In this document: piece by piece, positions 6,785 through 14,087 of the stretch
Layout of the letters: every line of letters begins with the position of its first letter
Numbering within the stretch: position 1 is the first letter of the stretch
Made by a program: the position numbers and the translations under genes
The notes under the pieces: generated by a model
Told to the model about the DNA's origin: nothing
Seen by the model: the letters and a program-made list of their open reading frames with translations, nothing else
Database searches by the model: none
Origin: Rhodoferax sp.
Lineage (GTDB): Bacteria > Pseudomonadota > Gammaproteobacteria > Burkholderiales > Burkholderiaceae_C
Assembly (NCBI GenBank): GCA_018882485.1
Contig: VERU01000017.1
Coordinates: forward strand, 1-14,087
Direction: 5' to 3'
Length of the DNA stretch: 14,087 nt

Positions 6785-7813
6785 CTACGCGTCAAAAAAA
6801 ACCTTGGCCTGGGCCGGAATCGGCTGGCCCAATCGGTGCGCCCGCTCCAGCACCTGCCAGAAATAACGGTAGCTGGCACGGTCGTGCAGTTTTCCTCCCG
6901 CAGCGATCGGCGCCCAATCGACCCGCTGCGCAGCCAGCAGGATATCCCCTGCCAAGATGACCTCGGAGGAATCCGGCTCAAAAGCCTCCAGGATGGGCTG
7001 AATCTGCGTCGGGTGGATGCTCCACATACGGGTATAACCCAGTCGGCTTGCCACCTGCCGGGCCGCAGACCGCAGCCTGTTCATGTCGTGGAGTTCGGTC
7101 ACCACACAGTGCGACGGTACCTTGGCGTTGGCATGGCAGGCCGCAGCAATGGCCAGTTTGGCCTGCAGAACCAAGGGGTGCGAGAACTGATCCAGGCCCC
7201 CCGGATCATCGGCCAGCCCCATGGCCTGGGCGGGAATCGCGCCACCGTGCGCCGATACAAAATCCATGAGCCCGAAACTCAGGGACTCGACCGCAGGGTG
7301 CGCCGCCAGATCAAAGACCTGGTGCACCGCTGCGGGAGATTCGATCAGGGCATGCAACGGCAACGGGGTGCTACGGCCCGCTCGCTCAGCGGCCCGCGCC
7401 ACCAAGCGAGCCGCGCGATCAAGGTCATGGGTCGATTCCACTTTGGGAATCATCACGTGGCACAAGGACGGGGCCACCGTGCCGACGATCAACGCCACAT
7501 CCTGCTCGAAGGCCGGATGATCCACCGGATGCAGGCGGACGGCGACCCGCCGCCGCAGCCCACCCCAGCCAGGCGCAGTCTCCCGGATCAGTTCCGCCAC
7601 CCCCTGCGCATGCTCGCGCTCTTCACCGACCGGTGCGCCATCCTCGCAATCCAGCGTCACGTCGAACAGGCACCAGCCCCGCTGCTGGGCCATTTCCATC
7701 TGGAGGGCCAGGCTCTTGCGCATGCGCGACTCGACCCCACAATAGTGGTCGCAGACCGGCAGGGCCGCAGGGGCAGCCTGCGCACCCAGCAAAATGTCGC
7801 GCGGGTTGGCCAT
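6785..7813 (-). CDS. HpcH/HpaI aldolase family CoA ester lyase (CitE-like)
   Basis: A 342-residue TIM-barrel protein of the CitE-like group, whose members cleave or form 3-hydroxyacyl-CoA esters (malyl-CoA, citramalyl-CoA, citryl thioester). Expected active-site positions are seen: FDVTLDCEDG at 50-59, Arg93 in AVRLHP, VMIPKVES at 120-127, the Mg2+ ligands Glu158 (HALIESP) and Asp184 (FGLMDF), and the C-terminal WSIHPTQIQPILEAF. The ATG at 7813 has only a weak AGGG upstream and starts 21 bases after the mdh stop, so it is probably co-transcribed with mdh. No citrate lyase partner genes (citD, citF, citC) are in the window, so citrate lyase is unlikely. A malyl-CoA or citramalyl-CoA lyase, or a thioesterase of the same fold, is more plausible. 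The substrate is unknown. Confidence 0.85.
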   Translation of the reverse strand: MANPRDILLGAQAAPAALPVCDHYCGVESRMRKSLALQMEMAQQRGWCLFDVTLDCEDGAPVGEEREHAQGVAELIRETAPGWGGLRRRVAVRLHPVDHPAFEQDVALIVGTVAPSLCHVMIPKVESTHDLDRAARLVARAAERAGRSTPLPLHALIESPAAVHQVFDLAAHPAVESLSFGLMDFVSAHGGAIPAQAMGLADDPGGLDQFSHPLVLQAKLAIAAACHANAKVPSHCVVTELHDMNRLRSAARQVASRLGYTRMWSIHPTQIQPILEAFEPDSSEVILAGDILLAAQRVDWAPIAAGGKLHDRASYRYFWQVLERAHRLGQPIPAQAKVFFDA

Positions 7814-7834
7814 GGGCCCTCGCCCGGTGTTCAG

Positions 7835-8821
7835 TCAGAGTAGATGGGCAACGCCGGCCTGCTCGTCCTGCAGTTCCTTGAGTGTCTTGTCGATGCAGCC
7901 CTGGCTGAAGGCGTCAATCGGCAGTCCCTCCAGCATCTTGTACTCACCGCCCTCACACGTCACAGGGAAACCAAACATCGTGTCCTTGGGAATGCCGTAC
8001 TGACCATCCGACGCAATGCCCATGGTGACCCACCGCCCATTGGTGCCCAGAGCCCAGTCGCGCATGTGATCGATCGCCGCATTGGCAGCCGAAGCAGCCG
8101 ACGACACACCCCGCGCCGCAATGATGGCGGCCCCCCGCTTGCCCACCGTCGGCAAAAAGGTGTTGGCGTTCCAGTCATGGTCGTTGATGCTATCCTTGAC
8201 GCTCACCCCGTCGATGGTCGCAAAGCGGTAATCCGCGTACATGGTGGGCGAGTGGTTGCCCCAAACTGCCATTTTCTCGATGCTGGCCACGGGCTTGCCC
8301 GTCTTGGACGCAATCTGGCTCAAGGCCCGGTTGTGGTCGAGTCGCAGCATGGCCGTGAAATTGCGCCGGGGCAGGTCTGGCGCGCTCTTCATGGCGATGT
8401 AGGCATTGGTATTGGCCGGATTACCCACCACCAGCACCTTCACGTTGCGGCTGGCGACCGCGTTCAGCGCCTTGCCCTGGGCCGTGAATATCTCTGCGTT
8501 CACCGCCAACAACTCGGCACGCTCCATGCCGGGTCCGCGAGGACGTGAGCCAATCAGCAGTGCGTAGTCAACATCCTTGAATGCGGTCATCGGGTCGCTG
8601 TGGGCCTCCATGCCGACCAACAAGGGGAACGCGCAATCCTGCAGTTCCATCATCACCCCCTGCAAAGCCTGCTGCGGTTTTTCCATGGGAACCTCCAGCA
8701 ACTGCAGGATCACGGGCTGATCCTTGCCAAGCATCTCGCCCGAAGCGATACGAAACAGGATGGCGTAACCGATCTGGCCAGCGGCGCCCGTGACGGCAAC
8801 TCGGACAGGCTTCTTGCTCAT
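7835..8821 (-). CDS. mdh: Malate dehydrogenase, type 2
   Basis: NAD-dependent oxidation of malate to oxaloacetate in the TCA cycle. The 328-residue length and sequence fit the type 2 MDH family found in many betaproteobacteria. The nucleotide-binding loop is [10 protein letters not shown] at 11-20, with the acidic residue Glu43 (LLEVP) at the end of the second strand, typical of NAD preference. Substrate-binding Arg95 and Arg101 are in [11 protein letters not shown], Asn134 in [10 protein letters not shown], Asp162 and Arg165 in LDHNR, and the catalytic His190 in [11 protein letters not shown]. The ATG at 8821 follows a GGAG about 8 bases upstream. It is the first gene of the minus-strand TCA unit and is divergent from the GntR gene. 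A likely promoter is at 8885-8914. Confidence 0.98.
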   Translation of the reverse strand: MSKKPVRVAVTGAAGQIGYAILFRIASGEMLGKDQPVILQLLEVPMEKPQQALQGVMMELQDCAFPLLVGMEAHSDPMTAFKDVDYALLIGSRPRGPGMERAELLAVNAEIFTAQGKALNAVASRNVKVLVVGNPANTNAYIAMKSAPDLPRRNFTAMLRLDHNRALSQIASKTGKPVASIEKMAVWGNHSPTMYADYRFATIDGVSVKDSINDHDWNANTFLPTVGKRGAAIIAARGVSSAASAANAAIDHMRDWALGTNGRWVTMGIASDGQYGIPKDTMFGFPVTCEGGEYKMLEGLPIDAFSQGCIDKTLKELQDEQAGVAHLL

Positions 8822-8884
8822 GGTAGTGACTCCGGAGGTGATGGAAGGGTTGACGATGGCCGGCGAACCAACCGGTTGCGTCGA

Positions 8885-8914
8885 AGTGTACTCTGGAAAA
8901 CCCTAGGTCGTCAA
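8885..8914 (-). promoter_or_regulatory. mdh: Likely mdh promoter
   Basis: On the minus strand -35 TTGACG (8909-8914) and -10 TACACT (8885-8890) are separated by 18 bases, with 5/6 and 4/6 matches to the sigma-70 consensus. The likely transcription start is about 60 bases upstream of the mdh ATG. The GTCTTAT/ATAAGA operator candidate starts 3 bases upstream of the -35 box, a position where a bound protein could affect polymerase. Confidence 0.55.
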
Positions 8915-8915
8915 T

Positions 8916-8943
8916 TTGTCTTATGTCTTATATAAGATATGAT
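8916..8943 (+). promoter_or_regulatory. Likely gntR promoter
   Basis: On the plus strand -35 TTGTCT (8916-8921) and -10 TATGAT (8938-8943, 5/6 match) are 16 bases apart. The 12-bp palindrome at 8926-8937 fills most of the spacer, so a protein bound there would block this promoter. This is the arrangement expected for autorepression. Confidence 0.5.
8918..8937. promoter_or_regulatory. Candidate GntR operator in the mdh/gntR divergent region
   Basis: GTCTTAT occurs twice in tandem (8918-8924 and 8925-8931). The second copy forms, with the following bases, the perfect 12-bp palindrome TCTTATATAAGA (8926-8937). It is markedly AT-rich against its surroundings and overlaps the likely gntR promoter while flanking the mdh -35 box. 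Small AT-rich palindromes are typical operators of HutC-type GntR proteins. That this regulator is the binder is inferred from position only. Confidence 0.6.
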
Positions 8944-8987
8944 TCACAGCCTGCACCGCCGAGGCAAACCCTTTGCGCAACCTTCCC

Positions 8988-9788
8988 ATGGCCCAGACTC
9001 CACCCAGTTTCGCCGACACCGAGCCCGCGGCCCCCGCGACGACCGGAGGCGCTTCGGGTGCCGCCCCCGCCTTCAGTCCTTTGTACCAGCAAATCAAAGG
9101 GCTGATCCTGAACAGCCTCCGGCTGGGCGAGTGGAAGCCCGGCGAGCCCATCCCGAGCGAATTCGACCTCGCAGCCCGGTTTCGGGTCAGCCAGGGCACG
9201 GTTCGCAAGGCCGTCGATGAACTGGCGGCCGACAACCTGCTGGTGCGTCGGCAGGGCAAGGGCACCTTTGTGGCCACGCACGCTGCCCAGCACATCCGTT
9301 ACCGCTTTCTCAAGCTGGTGCCAGACGCCACGGTCCGGGACCGTGAAGCGCCGGCAACCCGAACCATCGTGGAATGCCGCCGTCTGCGAGCGAACGCCGA
9401 CGTCGCGCGGGCGCTGAACCTGCGCAGTGGCGACCCTGTGCTGCAGGTCCGCAGAGTGCTCGCATTTGCCGAGCGCCCAACCATACTGGAAGACATCTGG
9501 CTGCCAGGCTCCTCCTTCAAGGGACTGACGGCCGAACGCCTGCGGGAGCATGACGGGCCGATGTACGCCCTGTTCGAAACCGAGTTCGGAGTGCGCATGG
9601 TCCGCGCAGAGGAAAAAATCCGGGCGGTTGCGGCCGATGCACAGCAGGCCGAACTTCTTCGGGTCTCGCCGGGTGTCCCGCTACTGAGCGTGGAACGGAT
9701 TGCCTTCACCTACCACGATGTGCCGATGGAGCTTCGTCGCGGGCTCTACCTCACGGACTCACACCACTATCGCAATGAGCTGAGCTGA
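8988..9788 (+). CDS. GntR family regulator, HutC/UTRA type
   Basis: Predicted DNA-binding transcription factor. Counting from this ATG, the winged-helix GntR domain spans about residues 31-99, with LYQQIKGLILNSLRLGEWKPG, IPSEFDLAARFRVSQGTVRKA and the wing NLLVRRQGKGTFV. A ligand-binding UTRA domain of the HutC subfamily covers about 120-262 (RSGDPVLQVRRVLAFAERPTILEDIWLP and YHDVPMELRRGLYLTDSHHY are typical). The start is uncertain. The ATG at 8988 has no Shine-Dalgarno, while an in-frame TTG at 8973 has GAGG 8 bases before it and would add five residues. It sits between mdh (divergent) and sdhC (same strand, about 100 bases on), so control of TCA genes in response to a small organic acid is likely. 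The effector cannot be read from sequence. Confidence 0.92.
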   Translation: MAQTPPSFADTEPAAPATTGGASGAAPAFSPLYQQIKGLILNSLRLGEWKPGEPIPSEFDLAARFRVSQGTVRKAVDELAADNLLVRRQGKGTFVATHAAQHIRYRFLKLVPDATVRDREAPATRTIVECRRLRANADVARALNLRSGDPVLQVRRVLAFAERPTILEDIWLPGSSFKGLTAERLREHDGPMYALFETEFGVRMVRAEEKIRAVAADAQQAELLRVSPGVPLLSVERIAFTYHDVPMELRRGLYLTDSHHYRNELS

Positions 9789-9805
9789 GGCCGCGGTTTG
9801 AAACC

Positions 9806-9836
9806 TTGATGTCAGCTTGCTGCGTTGCAATAGAAT
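9806..9836 (+). promoter_or_regulatory. Possible sdhC promoter
   Basis: TTGATG (9806-9811) and TAGAAT (9831-9836, 5/6 match to the -10 consensus) are 19 bases apart, longer than the 17-base optimum. The -10 lies 55 bases before the sdhC ATG. It is the best pair in the 103-base gap after the GntR gene, and the palindrome seen upstream of gntR does not recur here. Confidence 0.3.
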
Positions 9837-9891
9837 TTTGCGTGAACCGCCGTCCCGATTCGATCACGCCGTCACCCAGGAAACTCCTCCC

Positions 9892-10335
9892 ATGACCGAG
9901 ACCGCCAACGCGCTGGCCAAGAAGCGCCCGGAATTCAGAAACATCAACGCCATCCGGGATCTGCGCACCTACCGGCTTCCGCCGGCTGGCTGGGTATCCA
10001 TCCTCCATCGGGTCAGCGGGGCCTTGATGTTCCTGCTGCTGCCCTTCGTGATCTGGATGTTCGACACGTCCATATCCTCCGAAATCTCGTTCGGCCGGTT
10101 CAAGGCCGCCTTTGAATCCGGCCTGCTCGGTCTGCCGGGCTGGTTCTGGAAGTGCGTGGCCCTGGCACTGATCTGGGCCTACCTGCACCACCTGATTGCA
10201 GGCCTGAGGCACGTCTGGATGGACACCCGCCACGCCGTGTCCAAGGAATTCGGGCGCGCGTCGGCGCTGGTCACCCTGGGTCTCGGGTCCACGTTGACCC
10301 TGATCCTGGCTCTCAAGCTGTTTGGCGTCTACTGA
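9892..10335 (+). CDS. sdhC: Succinate dehydrogenase cytochrome b556 subunit
   Basis: Membrane anchor subunit of respiratory complex II that helps bind heme b and ubiquinone. The 147-residue product has three predicted transmembrane segments, about 40-57, 85-105 and 125-145. The N-terminal RPEFRNINAIRDLRTYRLPPAGWVSILHRVSG contains Ser36 and Arg40, matching the quinone-site Ser and Arg of the E. coli protein. His100 in HLIAGLRHVWMD is the expected heme ligand. The start is the ATG at 9892, with AGGA about 10 bases upstream, and it matches the usual N-terminus. The frame is open back to 9817 but that stretch is not family-like. It is the first gene of sdhCDAB, with sdhD starting 11 bases after its stop. 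Confidence 0.95.
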   Translation: MTETANALAKKRPEFRNINAIRDLRTYRLPPAGWVSILHRVSGALMFLLLPFVIWMFDTSISSEISFGRFKAAFESGLLGLPGWFWKCVALALIWAYLHHLIAGLRHVWMDTRHAVSKEFGRASALVTLGLGSTLTLILALKLFGVY

Positions 10336-10346
10336 AGGAGTTCCCC

Positions 10347-10712
10347 ATGGCAGTCAACTACGGCTCCCGACGTCTGGTAGTCGGCGCTCACTATGGCCTG
10401 CGTGACTGGCTCGCGCAGCGCGTGACCGCAGTCCTGATGGCCTTGTTCACGGCGCTGGTGCTGGCGCAGGTCCTGCTGACGCGTGGCCCCGTCGATTACT
10501 ACAAATGGGCTGGCATCTTCTCGTCCCAGTGGATGAAGGTGTTGACCCTGACCGTCATCGTCGCCCTGCTCTACCACGTCTGGGTCGGGGTTCGGGATAT
10601 CTTCATGGACTACATCAAGCCACTGGCCTGGCGCCTGGCGCTGCAGGTGGCGTCCATCGTCTGGCTTGTCGGGTGCGCCGGCTGGGCCATCCAGGTACTC
10701 TGGCGGCTCTGA
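10347..10712 (+). CDS. sdhD: Succinate dehydrogenase hydrophobic membrane anchor subunit
   Basis: Second membrane anchor of complex II, sharing the heme and quinone sites with SdhC. The 121-residue product has three predicted transmembrane helices, about 24-45, 62-82 and 98-118. His77 in YHVWVGVRDIFMDYI aligns with the E. coli heme ligand His71. Asp88 and Tyr89 match the quinone-site Asp82 and Tyr83. The start at the ATG at 10347 is fixed by a strong GAAGGAG Shine-Dalgarno directly after the sdhC stop. sdhA begins 43 bases after the stop, in the same operon. Confidence 0.95.
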   Translation: MAVNYGSRRLVVGAHYGLRDWLAQRVTAVLMALFTALVLAQVLLTRGPVDYYKWAGIFSSQWMKVLTLTVIVALLYHVWVGVRDIFMDYIKPLAWRLALQVASIVWLVGCAGWAIQVLWRL

Positions 10713-10755
10713 GGTTCAGGCCCAGGCCCGCACACCCATCCCGAGGCACTACCCC

Positions 10756-12546
10756 ATGTCCACTTCGATCACCAAAAGAAAATTCGACGTCGTCATCGTT
10801 GGAGCCGGCGGCTCTGGCATGCGCGCTTCCCTGCAACTCGCTCGAGCCGGTCTCAATGTCGCGGTCTTGAGCAAGGTCTTCCCTACCCGTTCCCACACCG
10901 TCGCAGCCCAGGGGGGTATCGGGGCGTCGTTGGGCAACATGAACGAGGACAACTGGCACTACCACTTTTACGACACCGTGAAGGGGTCGGACTGGCTGGG
11001 CGACCAGGACGCTATCGAATTCATGTGTCGGGAGGCCCCAAAAGTGGTCTACGACCTGGAGCACATGGGCATGCCGTTCGACCGCAATCCCGATGGCACC
11101 ATCTACCAGCGCCCTTTCGGCGGTCACACCGCGAACTACGGTGAAAAGGCCGTTGAACGGGCGTGCGCGGCGGCCGATCGCACCGGCCATGCGATGCTGC
11201 ACACCCTGTACCAGCAGAACGTCAAGGCACGCACCCAGTTTTTCGTCGAATGGATGGCCCTGGACTTGATTCGGGACGCCGAGGGCGATGTGGTCGGCGT
11301 GACAGCACTCGAAATGGAAACCGGGGAACTGCACATTCTGGAAGCCAAGACGACCCTGCTCGCCACCGGTGGGGCCGGACGCATCTTTGCGGCATCCACC
11401 AACGCCTTCATCAACACCGGTGACGGACTGGGCATGGCGGCGCGTTCCGGCATCGCTCTGGAAGACATGGAGTTCTGGCAGTTCCATCCGACCGGTGTCG
11501 CTGGTGCCGGAGTGCTGCTGACCGAGGGGTGCCGTGGCGAGGGCGCCATACTGCTCAATTGCAATGGGGAACGCTTCATGGAGCGTTACGCCCCGACGCT
11601 GAAGGACCTGGCGCCACGGGATTTCGTGTCGCGATCGATGGACCAGGAAATCAAGGAAGGCCGCGGCTGCGGACCCAACAAGGACTACGTCCTGCTCAAG
11701 CTGGATCACCTGGGTGCAGACACCATCATGAAGCGGCTGCCATCGGTGTACGAAATCGGCCACAACTTCGCCAACGTGGACATCACGCGCGAACCGATAC
11801 CGGTAGTCCCGACCATCCATTACCAGATGGGTGGCATCCCCACCAACATCAACGGTCAGGTGGTGGATCAGGTCCATGGCGACGACAACCGGGTGATCAA
11901 CGGTCTGTACGCCGTGGGTGAATGTTCCTGCGTCAGTGTGCACGGAGCCAACCGGCTGGGTACCAATTCCCTGCTCGACCTGCTGGTGTTCGGCCGGGCC
12001 GCCGGCAACCATATCGTGGAATTCAACCAGAAACATCGTGCTCACAAACCACTGCCGGCCGACGCAGCCGACCGGACTCTGGCTCGCCTGAACCGCCTGG
12101 ACGGAGCGCGGCAGGGTGAATATGCGCAGGACGTGGCCAACGACATCCGCGCTGCCATGCAGAAGCACGCGGGGGTGTTCAGAACCCAGGCGAGCATGGA
12201 CGAAGGCGTGGAAAAGATCGCGGCTCTGCGGGAGCGGGTCAACGCGATCAACCTCAAGGACAAGTCCAAGGTCTTCAACACCGCGCGCATCGAGGCGCTG
12301 GAAGTGGAAAATCTCATCGAGGCGGCGCAGGCCACGATCGTGTCGGCGGCGGCCCGTCACGAGAGCCGCGGCGCCCATACCGTGGACGACTACGGTGACA
12401 CGCCCGAACATCCCAACGGCCGCAACGACACCGACTGGCACAAGCACACGCTGTGGTACAGCCAGGGCAATCGCCTGAGCTACAAGCCGGTGAAGATGAA
12501 GCCGCTCACCGTCGATCCGGTGCCCCTGAAAGTCCGTACTTTCTGA
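10756..12546 (+). CDS. sdhA: Succinate dehydrogenase flavoprotein subunit
   Basis: Catalytic FAD subunit of complex II that oxidises succinate to fumarate on the cytoplasmic face of the membrane. The 596 residues include the Rossmann motif FDVVIVGAGGSGMRA at 10-24 and His47 in PTRSHTVAAQGG, the site of covalent FAD attachment. Active-site residues are His244 (FWQFHPTG), Glu257 (LTEG), Arg288 (DLAPRDFVSRS), His355 (HYQMGG) and Arg400 (HGANRLGTNSLLDLLVFGR). The C-terminus ends with KMKPLTVDPVPLKVRTF, usual for the family. The ATG at 10756 has GAGG 9 bases upstream. The frame stays open back to 10666, inside sdhD, but the extra residues are not family-like. FAD loading probably needs SdhE, encoded two genes on. 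Confidence 0.98.
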   Translation: MSTSITKRKFDVVIVGAGGSGMRASLQLARAGLNVAVLSKVFPTRSHTVAAQGGIGASLGNMNEDNWHYHFYDTVKGSDWLGDQDAIEFMCREAPKVVYDLEHMGMPFDRNPDGTIYQRPFGGHTANYGEKAVERACAAADRTGHAMLHTLYQQNVKARTQFFVEWMALDLIRDAEGDVVGVTALEMETGELHILEAKTTLLATGGAGRIFAASTNAFINTGDGLGMAARSGIALEDMEFWQFHPTGVAGAGVLLTEGCRGEGAILLNCNGERFMERYAPTLKDLAPRDFVSRSMDQEIKEGRGCGPNKDYVLLKLDHLGADTIMKRLPSVYEIGHNFANVDITREPIPVVPTIHYQMGGIPTNINGQVVDQVHGDDNRVINGLYAVGECSCVSVHGANRLGTNSLLDLLVFGRAAGNHIVEFNQKHRAHKPLPADAADRTLARLNRLDGARQGEYAQDVANDIRAAMQKHAGVFRTQASMDEGVEKIAALRERVNAINLKDKSKVFNTARIEALEVENLIEAAQATIVSAAARHESRGAHTVDDYGDTPEHPNGRNDTDWHKHTLWYSQGNRLSYKPVKMKPLTVDPVPLKVRTF

Positions 12547-12597
12547 CAGCATGCCCGATCGACCCGCAGCTCAAACGAATCCGCACCGGAGCCTTCC

Positions 12598-13302
12598 ATG
12601 ACGAAACGTACCTTCCAGATCTATCGCTACGACCCGGACAAGGACGCCAAGCCCTATATGCAGACCATCGAGGTCGAACTCGATGGCAGTGAGCGCATGC
12701 TGCTGGATGCGCTGATGAAACTCAAGGCCCTGGATCCGGGCATTTCGTTCCGGCGTTCCTGCCGGGAAGGGGTCTGTGGGTCCGATGCCATGAACATCAA
12801 TGGCAAAAATGGTCTGGCTTGCCTGACCAACATGCGCACCCTGAAGGACCCGATCGTGCTCAAGCCCCTGCCTGGGCTGCCGGTCATTCGGGACCTGATC
12901 GTCGACATGACACAGTTCTTCAACCAGTACCACTCCATCAAGCCTTACCTGGTCAACGAGACGGTTCCCCCTGAGAAGGAGCGTCTGCAAAGCCCCGAGG
13001 AGCGCGAGGAGTTGAACGGTCTGTACGAGTGCATCCTGTGCGCGAGTTGCTCCACCAGCTGCCCCAGCTTCTGGTGGAACCCCGACAAATTCGTCGGGCC
13101 GGCCGGTCTGCTGCAGGCTTACCGGTTCATTGCCGACAGCCGGGATCAGGCCACAGGAGAGCGCTTGGACAACCTGGAGGATCCCTATCGCCTGTTCCGA
13201 TGCCACACCATCATGAATTGCGTGGATGTCTGCCCCAAGGGTCTGAACCCGACCCGTGCCATCGGCAAGATCAAGGAAATGATGGTGCTCAGGACGGTCT
13301 GA
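12598..13302 (+). CDS. sdhB: Succinate dehydrogenase iron-sulfur subunit
   Basis: Carries electrons from FAD in SdhA to quinone through three Fe-S clusters. The 234-residue product has all ligands. The [2Fe-2S] set is Cys55, Cys60, Asp63 and Cys75 (SCREGVCGSDAMNINGKNGLAC at 54-75), with Asp in the third position as in E. coli. The [4Fe-4S] ligands are Cys145, Cys148 and Cys151. The [3Fe-4S] ligands are Cys155, Cys202 and Cys208, and Cys212 completes the 4Fe site in the usual crossed pattern. The ATG at 12598 has CGGAG about 6 bases upstream and starts 51 bases after sdhA, a gap in which I see nothing else. sdhE follows with no gap. Confidence 0.98.
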   Translation: MTKRTFQIYRYDPDKDAKPYMQTIEVELDGSERMLLDALMKLKALDPGISFRRSCREGVCGSDAMNINGKNGLACLTNMRTLKDPIVLKPLPGLPVIRDLIVDMTQFFNQYHSIKPYLVNETVPPEKERLQSPEEREELNGLYECILCASCSTSCPSFWWNPDKFVGPAGLLQAYRFIADSRDQATGERLDNLEDPYRLFRCHTIMNCVDVCPKGLNPTRAIGKIKEMMVLRTV

Positions 13303-13596
13303 GTGAACAGTTCACCCCGGGCGCACGAACCGGTCGACGAGCGTACGTTGAGCCGCCTGAAATGGCGATGTCGGCGGGGGCTCCTTGAGAACGATCTGTT
13401 CCTTGAGCGCTTTTTCCGGCAACACGGCGACCCGCTCAGCCGCGCCCAGGCCCAGGCACTGGAAGATCTGATGGACTTGTCGGACAACGACTTGCTGGAC
13501 CTGCTGCTGGCACGGAAGTCGCTTACGGACATCAGGCCGGAACTGGCGCGTGACGATGTGCTCGCGCTATTGGAAATATTGAGAGAACCACGCTGA
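13303..13596 (+). CDS. sdhE: FAD assembly factor SdhE
   Basis: SdhE (YgfY/Sdh5 family) promotes covalent FAD attachment to SdhA. The 97-residue product contains the family signature in WRCRRGLLENDLFLERFF (residues 22-39), including the RGxxE motif needed for flavinylation. A helical acidic C-terminal part follows (LMDLSDNDLLDLLLARK). The start is a GTG directly after the sdhB TGA, with AGGA about 8 bases upstream inside sdhB, so translation is probably coupled. Location between sdhB and gltA is the standard betaproteobacterial arrangement. The first 12 or so residues are not conserved and a slightly later start cannot be ruled out. Confidence 0.95.
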   Translation: MNSSPRAHEPVDERTLSRLKWRCRRGLLENDLFLERFFRQHGDPLSRAQAQALEDLMDLSDNDLLDLLLARKSLTDIRPELARDDVLALLEILREPR

Positions 13597-13606
13597 AAGG
13601 TAGCAA

Positions 13607-14087
13607 ATGAAGCTCGCTGACAACAAAGCCACCCTGTCGTTCAGTAACGGCAAGCCCAGCATCGACCTGCCGGTCTATCACGGCAGCGTGGGGCCGGATG
13701 TGATCGACATCCGCAAGCTGTATGGCCAGACCGGGATGTTCACCTACGACCCGGGATTCCTGTCGACGGCTGCGTGCCAATCGGCCATCACCTACATCGA
13801 TGGCGACAAGGGCGAGCTGCTCTACCGCGGCTATCCGATCGAGCAACTGGCCGTGCACTGCGACTTTCTTGAAACCTGCCACCTGCTGCTGTACGGCAAC
13901 CTGCCGGACGCTGCGCAGAAGGCCGATTTCACCAAGCGCGTGACCAACCACACCATGGTCAACGAGCAGATGCAGTTTTTCCTGCGGGGTTTTCGGCGCG
14001 ACGCCCACCCCATGGCCATCATGACCGGTCTGGTCGGGGCTCTGTCGGCCTTCTACCACGACAGCACCGACATCAACAATCCCGAGC
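13607..14087 (+). CDS. gltA: Citrate synthase (3' end outside window)
   Basis: Condenses oxaloacetate and acetyl-CoA to citrate, the entry step of the TCA cycle. The first 160 codons are visible and the gene runs off the right edge. The N-terminus [12 protein letters not shown], the block [21 protein letters not shown], and [22 protein letters not shown] are typical of the hexameric type I enzyme of Gram-negative bacteria, often inhibited by NADH. The catalytic His and Asp residues lie beyond the window. The ATG at 13607 has AAAGG about 6 bases upstream, 10 bases after the sdhE stop, so it belongs to the sdh operon. Confidence 0.97.
   Translation, partial: MKLADNKATLSFSNGKPSIDLPVYHGSVGPDVIDIRKLYGQTGMFTYDPGFLSTAACQSAITYIDGDKGELLYRGYPIEQLAVHCDFLETCHLLLYGNLPDAAQKADFTKRVTNHTMVNEQMQFFLRGFRRDAHPMAIMTGLVGALSAFYHDSTDINNPE

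Noticed and set aside
6785..7813. Citrate lyase beta subunit (citE) as the specific name
   Set aside because: Only the general CitE-like fold and active site are seen. The partner genes citC, citD and citF are missing, so the specific symbol is not justified.
10615..12552. A 645-codon open frame on the minus strand opposite sdhA
   Set aside because: Antisense shadow of sdhA produced by strong third-position GC bias; no recognisable domain and no ribosome binding site.

Overview
The window is GC-rich chromosomal DNA from a betaproteobacterium. It most resembles Burkholderiales, and probably Comamonadaceae. The grounds are the TCA-cycle gene order (acnB, a CitE-like lyase gene and mdh on one strand; a GntR regulator, sdhCDAB, sdhE and gltA on the other), type 2 malate dehydrogenase, AcnB-type aconitase, and two intergenic stem-loop repeats that look like a repeat I recall from Comamonadaceae genomes. 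It is core metabolism. I see no phage, transposase, CRISPR or tRNA/rRNA gene, and no clearly new multi-gene system. The better leads are regulatory and structural.

Left part (1-1812): rimM (running off the left edge) and rpsP lie on the minus strand behind a leader with several small hairpins. Divergent from them is a two-gene unit: a PhiN-type GNAT acetyltransferase whose stop codon overlaps, by four bases, the start of a small TM2-like membrane protein.

Centre-left (1813-3984, minus strand): a DUF47 (PhoU-like) gene followed 13 bases later by a PiT phosphate transporter gene. A possible PHO box lies upstream of DUF47. The DUF47 frame is broken near 3371-3381. Upstream of this pair is a DUF486 small membrane protein gene.

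Centre (4021-8821, minus strand): mdh, then a HpcH/HpaI (CitE-like) lyase gene, then acnB, which ends in a strong rho-independent terminator. A copy of the intergenic repeat separates the lyase gene from acnB.

Right part (8822-14087, plus strand): a HutC-type GntR regulator gene divergent from mdh, then sdhC, sdhD, sdhA, sdhB, sdhE and the first 160 codons of gltA. The mdh/gntR divergent region holds a perfect 12-bp palindrome placed in the spacer of the likely gntR promoter and just upstream of the likely mdh promoter. This suggests one regulator controlling itself and mdh, and perhaps the TCA block. Together the products cover the citrate synthase, aconitase, succinate dehydrogenase and malate dehydrogenase steps, with SdhE supplying FAD insertion into SdhA.
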